NCBI RefSeq assembly: GCF_000949135.2
Contig: NZ_JTAN02000006.1
Location: 25,384-89,383 of the forward strand
DNA: 64,000 nucleotides
From: Burkholderia sp. USMB20
GTDB taxonomy: Bacteria; Pseudomonadota; Gammaproteobacteria; Burkholderiales; Burkholderiaceae
Direction: 5' to 3'
Shown here: positions 60,653-64,000 of the stretch, one piece after another
Numbering within the stretch: the first letter of the stretch is position 1
Layout: every line of letters starts with the position of its first letter
The notes under the pieces: generated by a model
What the model was told of the DNA's origin: nothing
The model's input: only the letters and a program-made list of their open reading frames with translations
Databases searched by the model: none
Position numbers and translations under genes: made by a program

Positions 60653-60772
60653 GCTTCTCTGCTTCTCTGCTTCTCTGCTTCTGCGCTTCTGCGCTTCTGC
60701 GCTTCTGCGCTTCTGCGCTTCTGCGCTTCTGCGCTTCTGCGCTTCTGCGCTTCTCCGCTTCTCCGCTCCGAC
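60653..60772. repeat. octanucleotide tandem array (GCTTCTGC)n
   Basis: Fifteen head-to-tail 8-base units: three GCTTCTCT, ten GCTTCTGC (60677-60756), then two GCTTCTCC. It is 60 bases after the pit stop and about 210 bases before the oxygenase start, with no real gene across it. Copy number is likely to vary by slipped-strand replication. The remaining intergenic DNA (60593-60986) shows no gene. Confidence 0.95.
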
Positions 60773-60986
60773 ACATCGCGGCATCCGATGTGTCCGCGCC
60801 GCGTTCCCAACTTTCTCTCCTCCCCTCCCTTCCGAATTGAAGCGCAAGATCTGGAGCGCGCCAGCACGCGGACGCCGCTAGACTGGGTTCATCGACTTTC
60901 ATCGTGGCTTCAACCGTGCACGCGACGCTGGCAAGTATTTCGCGCGACCGTACGGCGCCACACTGCTGACGAACCGAGGGATGCCC

Positions 60987-61730
60987 GTGAATATCGCCGA
61001 TCTGCAACCTGCCGTCGAATCGCCGGACATCGCGCAACGCGTCGACGCAATCGACTGGTCGACCGTCGATGTCGAGCTCGATCGCTACGGATGTGCGCGG
61101 GTACCAGGCCTGATCTCCACAAGCGAGTGCGATGCGCTCGCCTCGCTCTATGCGCGGGATGCACTCTACCGTTCACGCGTCGTGATGGCACGGCACGGGT
61201 TCGGGCGCGGCGAATACAAATACTTCGCGTACCCGCTGCCCGCGGTCGTCGCCGAGCTGCGTGCGACGCTCTATCCGCATCTCGCGCCGATCGCGAATCG
61301 CTGGAACCAGGCACTCGGGATCGACGTCCGCTATCCGAAAGAGCACAGGACCTTCCTCGATCGCTGCCACGCGGCGGGACAGACACGCCCGACGCCGCTG
61401 ATCCTGCAATACGGGCCGGACGACTACAACTGTCTCCATCAAGACCTGTATGGCGAGCATGTCTTTCCGCTCCAGGTCGCGATCCTGTTGTCGGCACCCG
61501 GGCGGGATTTCACGGGCGGCGAGTTCGTGCTGACGGAACAGCGGCCACGCATGCAGTCACGCGCGGAAGTGGTGCCGCTCATGCAAGGCGACGCGGTGAT
61601 CTTCGCCGTGCACGGCAGGCCCGTGCAGGGAACGCGCGGCGTCTACCGCGTCAACTTGCGCCATGGTGTGAGCAGAATTCGAAGCGGTCACCGCCACACG
61701 GTCGGCATCATCTTCCATGACGCACAGTGA
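60987..61730 (+). CDS. 2-oxoglutarate/Fe(II)-dependent oxygenase
   Basis: A 247-residue non-haem iron oxygenase, probably hydroxylating a protein or small molecule. The iron-binding facial triad is His and Asp of CLHQDLYGEH with a distal His near GHRHTVGIIFHDA, and an Arg nearby for 2-oxoglutarate. FPLQVAILLSAPGRDFTGGEFVLTEQRPRMQS is typical of the DUF/oxygenase-NA group. GAGGG ends six bases before GTG 60987, which is preferred; the ATG at 60981 touches the ribosome site. The upstream octamer array could affect its expression. Confidence 0.88.
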   Translation: MNIADLQPAVESPDIAQRVDAIDWSTVDVELDRYGCARVPGLISTSECDALASLYARDALYRSRVVMARHGFGRGEYKYFAYPLPAVVAELRATLYPHLAPIANRWNQALGIDVRYPKEHRTFLDRCHAAGQTRPTPLILQYGPDDYNCLHQDLYGEHVFPLQVAILLSAPGRDFTGGEFVLTEQRPRMQSRAEVVPLMQGDAVIFAVHGRPVQGTRGVYRVNLRHGVSRIRSGHRHTVGIIFHDAQ

Positions 61731-61985
61731 CGGCCCGCGGAACGAACATGACGCTGTCGCGCCATTCGGCACGCGGAGAGGGTCGTGCAACCGGCACCGC
61801 ACGTCGGTGCTCGAGGCTCGTGGTACCCTGGCGTCGCCGTACGGTCCGCTCATCGCTCGTGGTAACGGATAACGGGTTGTGCCGCCCGTCGGACCATCGT
61901 CGCCTCGACCGATCGATGTTTCAGGTGAGCAACGAAAAGCCGCCGCCCTCACCTGTCGCGACGCCAAGGCAACGCGAGATCCGGC

Positions 61986-63410
61986 CTACCCTCGGGCCAC
62001 ATTTGCCCGCAGGCGGTCGCCAGCATCGGAAGCCAGCCGCGCATAGCCCGGCAGCGTCAGCAGCGCGAGCACGCCCGCGGCAACGAACGCCCAGCGAAAA
62101 TCGTCGAGTACGTAGTGCATGCCGGCCGCGTCGCCACGTACCAACGCCGCGAGCCGCAGCGACAACGCACCGAATGCGATCCCCATCCCGATCGTCATCT
62201 GCTGCGCGGCGCTCCACAGCGTGCTGGCCGCGCTCGTCTGCCGGGCCGGGATATCCGCATACGCCAGCGTCGCGAGCGTCGTGAACTGCATCGACCGCGT
62301 GAGCCCGTAGACGAATACGACGAACAGCGTGATCGCCAGCGGCGTCGACGCGGTCAGCCAGCCGCACGCGATCGTGAAGATTCCGACAATCGTCACGTCG
62401 ACGAGCGCAACGCGCCGGAAACCGAAGCGGTCGAGGATCCACGACGTTCCCGCCTTCATCCCGAGATTGCCGAGCGCGCTCGCGAGCAGCAGCAGGCCGG
62501 ACTGGAACGGCGACAGCCCGAAGCCGATCTGGAACAGCAGCGGCAGCAGATATGGCACGGCGTTGATCGCCATCCGCGTGATCGAGCCGGTGATCACCGT
62601 CACCGAGAACGTCGGCACCTTCAGCGTCGTGAAATCGAGCAGCGGGTGGGCGCAGCGTTGCGCGTGCATCCACGCGGCGATGCCGAACAGCACGCTCGCC
62701 CCCACCAGAATGCCCGCGCGCGCGAAGTCGACGTCCTGCTGGCCGGCCGCTTCGGTACCGATCAGCAGACAGGTCAACGCTCCGCCGGCCAGCACGAACC
62801 CGACCCAGTCAAGCGGGCGTTGCTCATCGGCCCGTGTGTTCCGGACGATCAGCCAGGTACAGACGAGCGCAGCGATGCCGAACGGGACATTCAACAGGAA
62901 GATCCATCGCCATGACGCGTAGGTCGTGATGAAGCCACCGATCGGCGGCCCGACGACCGGCGCGACGATGCCCGGCCACGTAATCGTCGCGATCGCACGC
63001 ATCAGCCTGGCCTTCTCGGTGCTGCGCACGACGATCATCCGTCCGACCGGCACCATCATCGCCCCGCCGACACCCTGCAGCAGTCGCGCGGCCGTGAACG
63101 TCACCACGCCCTCGGACAGCCCGCACAGCACCGACGCACCGGTAAAGACGAAGATGGCCGTGGCGAACACCGTACGCGAGCCATAGCGATCCGCGATCCA
63201 GCCGCTGATCGGGATGAACACCGCGAGCGCCAGCATGTAGGCTGTCATCCCGAGGCTCAACGCGTTCGGCCCGACGCCGAACGAGCGCGCCATCTGCGGC
63301 AACGCGGTCGCGATCACGGTCGTGTCGAGATACTCCATGAAGAACGTTGCGGCGACGAGGTACGGCAGGAAGTCGGTCGTCCGACCACCTTGGGCAGGGC
63401 TGTCAGTCAT
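61986..63410 (-). CDS. MFS drug-efflux-type transporter (DHA2/EmrB-like)
   Basis: A 474-residue efflux carrier with about 14 helices. ATFFMEYLDTTVIATALPQMARSFGV is the DHA2 first-helix motif; GWIADRYGSRTVF is motif A; AARLLQGVGGAMMVPVGRMIV and GPPIGGFITTYASWRWIFLLNVPFG are motifs B and C. It probably exports drugs or toxic metabolites. No regulator gene is adjacent. The 250 bases after the previous gene show nothing. Confidence 0.91.
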   Translation of the reverse strand: MTDSPAQGGRTTDFLPYLVAATFFMEYLDTTVIATALPQMARSFGVGPNALSLGMTAYMLALAVFIPISGWIADRYGSRTVFATAIFVFTGASVLCGLSEGVVTFTAARLLQGVGGAMMVPVGRMIVVRSTEKARLMRAIATITWPGIVAPVVGPPIGGFITTYASWRWIFLLNVPFGIAALVCTWLIVRNTRADEQRPLDWVGFVLAGGALTCLLIGTEAAGQQDVDFARAGILVGASVLFGIAAWMHAQRCAHPLLDFTTLKVPTFSVTVITGSITRMAINAVPYLLPLLFQIGFGLSPFQSGLLLLASALGNLGMKAGTSWILDRFGFRRVALVDVTIVGIFTIACGWLTASTPLAITLFVVFVYGLTRSMQFTTLATLAYADIPARQTSAASTLWSAAQQMTIGMGIAFGALSLRLAALVRGDAAGMHYVLDDFRWAFVAAGVLALLTLPGYARLASDAGDRLRANVARG

Positions 63411-63920
63411 GAACGGTACAGGAGACGGAATACGAGGATGCCGAGTTCCGGCAGGTGCAGACGAGGCCGGTAATCGGGACGAGTGGCGATATTACCCTGA
63501 AGGATTGATTGTCCGCTCTGTCGGGCAGGTCGCGCGAATGGACTTTATGCGCATAGATTTTTATGACGATATTGCGCCGCGTTGGCCGAATGGTGCACAC
63601 GATCAGTATCGACGCGACACATTGAGGGACCGGTCGACCAAGCCGGGGGATTCCGCTGCAAGGCGGCATTTCCAGGTAATTGCGAACCAACGTCACGCAT
63701 TGTTGGCCATTACGACGTCATCGTCATGCCCCGCAACATTGACTGGTGCTGACAGATGGCGGATTGGTGTGATCTGGAGAAGGGTGTACCAGGCAGATCT
63801 CGGTGGGCAGAGTGGTGGGTTGTTCGAGCACCGTGGGTACATGAATTAATGCCATCGGCGCCCCAGCTCCAGCCACGTTGCACTTCGCCATTGCGCGCGC
63901 ATTTCTGCAGCGCCAATGCA
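63411..63920. other. gene-poor, lower-GC spacer before the rRNA operon terminator
   Basis: About 510 bases with lower GC than the rest and no convincing gene. The longest forward frame (63322-63849) overlaps the MFS gene on the opposite strand, has no ribosome site and mixed codon use, and looks like chance. Confidence 0.5.
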
Positions 63921-63921
63921 A

Positions 63922-63948
63922 AAACCCCCGCCTTTCGGGCGGGGGTTT
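63922..63948 (-). terminator. intrinsic terminator of an rRNA operon
   Basis: AAACCCCCGCC / GGCGGGGGTTT with a 5-base loop. On the minus strand the stem is followed by a T-run (TTTTTGC), 13 bases beyond the 5S 3' end. Confidence 0.93.
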
Positions 63949-63960
63949 CTGGCTTAGGGA

Positions 63961-64000
63961 GCCTGACGATTACCTACTTTCACACGGGAATCCGCACTAT
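63961..64000 (-). rRNA. rrf: 5S ribosomal RNA, 3' end (partial, runs off the window)
   Basis: The reverse complement of the last 40 bases (starts ATAGTGCGGATTCCCGTGTG, ends TAATCGTCAGGC) matches the 3' third of betaproteobacterial 5S rRNA, and the GCCTGACG at 63961 is its usual terminus. An intrinsic terminator follows on the same strand. The rest of the rRNA operon must lie beyond the window. Confidence 0.92.

Noticed and set aside
58985-60847. Minus-strand frame of 620 residues with a QKRRSAEA repeat
   Set aside because: Antisense of pit plus the octamer array; low-complexity, no ribosome site.
60608-61720. Forward frame of 370 residues through the octamer array and oxygenase gene
   Set aside because: Open only because the 8-base repeat has no stops in any frame; it runs out of frame with the oxygenase, which has recognisable motifs.
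63322-63849. Possible 175-residue forward gene at the end of the window
   Set aside because: Begins inside the opposite-strand MFS gene, has no ribosome site and no recognisable sequence.
1-64000. CRISPR arrays, prophage, integrase or transposase genes, tRNA genes and defence islands
   Set aside because: Looked for across the window on both strands; no repeat-spacer pattern, no recombinase or transposase motif and no tRNA-like end was recognised.

Overview
The window is high-GC chromosomal DNA with very strong third-position G/C bias, two trimeric porins of the betaproteobacterial OmpC-like family, many LysR/GntR/Lrp regulators and many MFS carriers. Together with the last 40 bases, which match the 3' end of a Burkholderia-type 5S rRNA (minus strand), this points to a Burkholderia species, most likely of the cepacia complex. 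This identification is inference from gene content; no search was run. No phage, transposase, integrase, CRISPR array or tRNA gene was seen, so the region looks like ordinary metabolic chromosome with a few mutated or repeat-bearing loci.

Layout. 1-4.2 kb: an outer-membrane porin, a small secreted protein and a Fur-box-preceded TonB-dependent siderophore receptor. 4.3-10.4 kb: a divergent sugar-acid catabolic cluster. gntR-manD-rspB reads left, and a fructuronate reductase (uxuB type) plus a hexuronate-type MFS carrier read right; two copies of the palindrome TACCATGGTA lie between them. It fits L-gulonate/D-fructuronate/D-mannonate to 2-keto-3-deoxygluconate. 10.6-14.2 kb: a four-gene exported electron-transfer operon with a DsrE-like Tat-type protein, an orphan ModA-like binding protein, a c4/TsdB-like dihaem cytochrome and a TsdA-like dihaem thiosulfate dehydrogenase whose 5' end has a frame conflict and a pyrimidine repeat. 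14.2-18.0 kb: a secreted beta-propeller protein and a second porin. 18.3-21.1 kb: a LysE-type exporter broken by an amber codon, a GNAT acetyltransferase, a metallophosphatase and an alpha/beta hydrolase.

21.2-24.0 kb: an OmpR/EnvZ-type two-component system divergent from an exported thioredoxin-like protein. 24.1-26.4 kb: a PaiB-like flavin-binding protein divergent from a MocR/PdxR regulator. 26.5-32.5 kb: a class A penicillin-binding protein, a SnoaL-like protein, an L,D-transpeptidase with 63-bp repeats and an MFS carrier. 32.9-35.4 kb: a large MscS-type channel. 35.5-41.4 kb: a lysine/pipecolate catabolic set (amaB-type dehydrogenase, LysP-like permease, amaA-type oxidase, TetR regulator). 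41.6-46.9 kb: a two-HKD phospholipase-D-like protein, a DeoR regulator, a 61-residue conserved-looking protein, an EamA exporter and nadE.

47.0-50.3 kb: a two-gene peptidase operon (S53 sedolisin and S10 carboxypeptidase). 50.6-51.8 kb: a LysE exporter with its divergent Lrp/AsnC regulator. 51.9-55.3 kb: a LysR regulator, an agmatinase-family ureohydrolase and an MHS carrier, likely for a guanidino compound. 55.5-58.8 kb: metE/metR with clear MetR-type operators. 59.0-61.7 kb: a Pit phosphate carrier with a Pho-box-like element, then an octanucleotide repeat array and a 2OG-Fe(II) oxygenase. 62.0-63.4 kb: an MFS drug-efflux-type carrier. 63.9-64.0 kb: the terminator and 3' end of an rRNA operon.

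The strongest candidates for new biology are the DsrE/ModA-like/TsdB/TsdA operon, the octamer array ahead of the oxygenase, and the signal-less S53+S10 peptidase pair.
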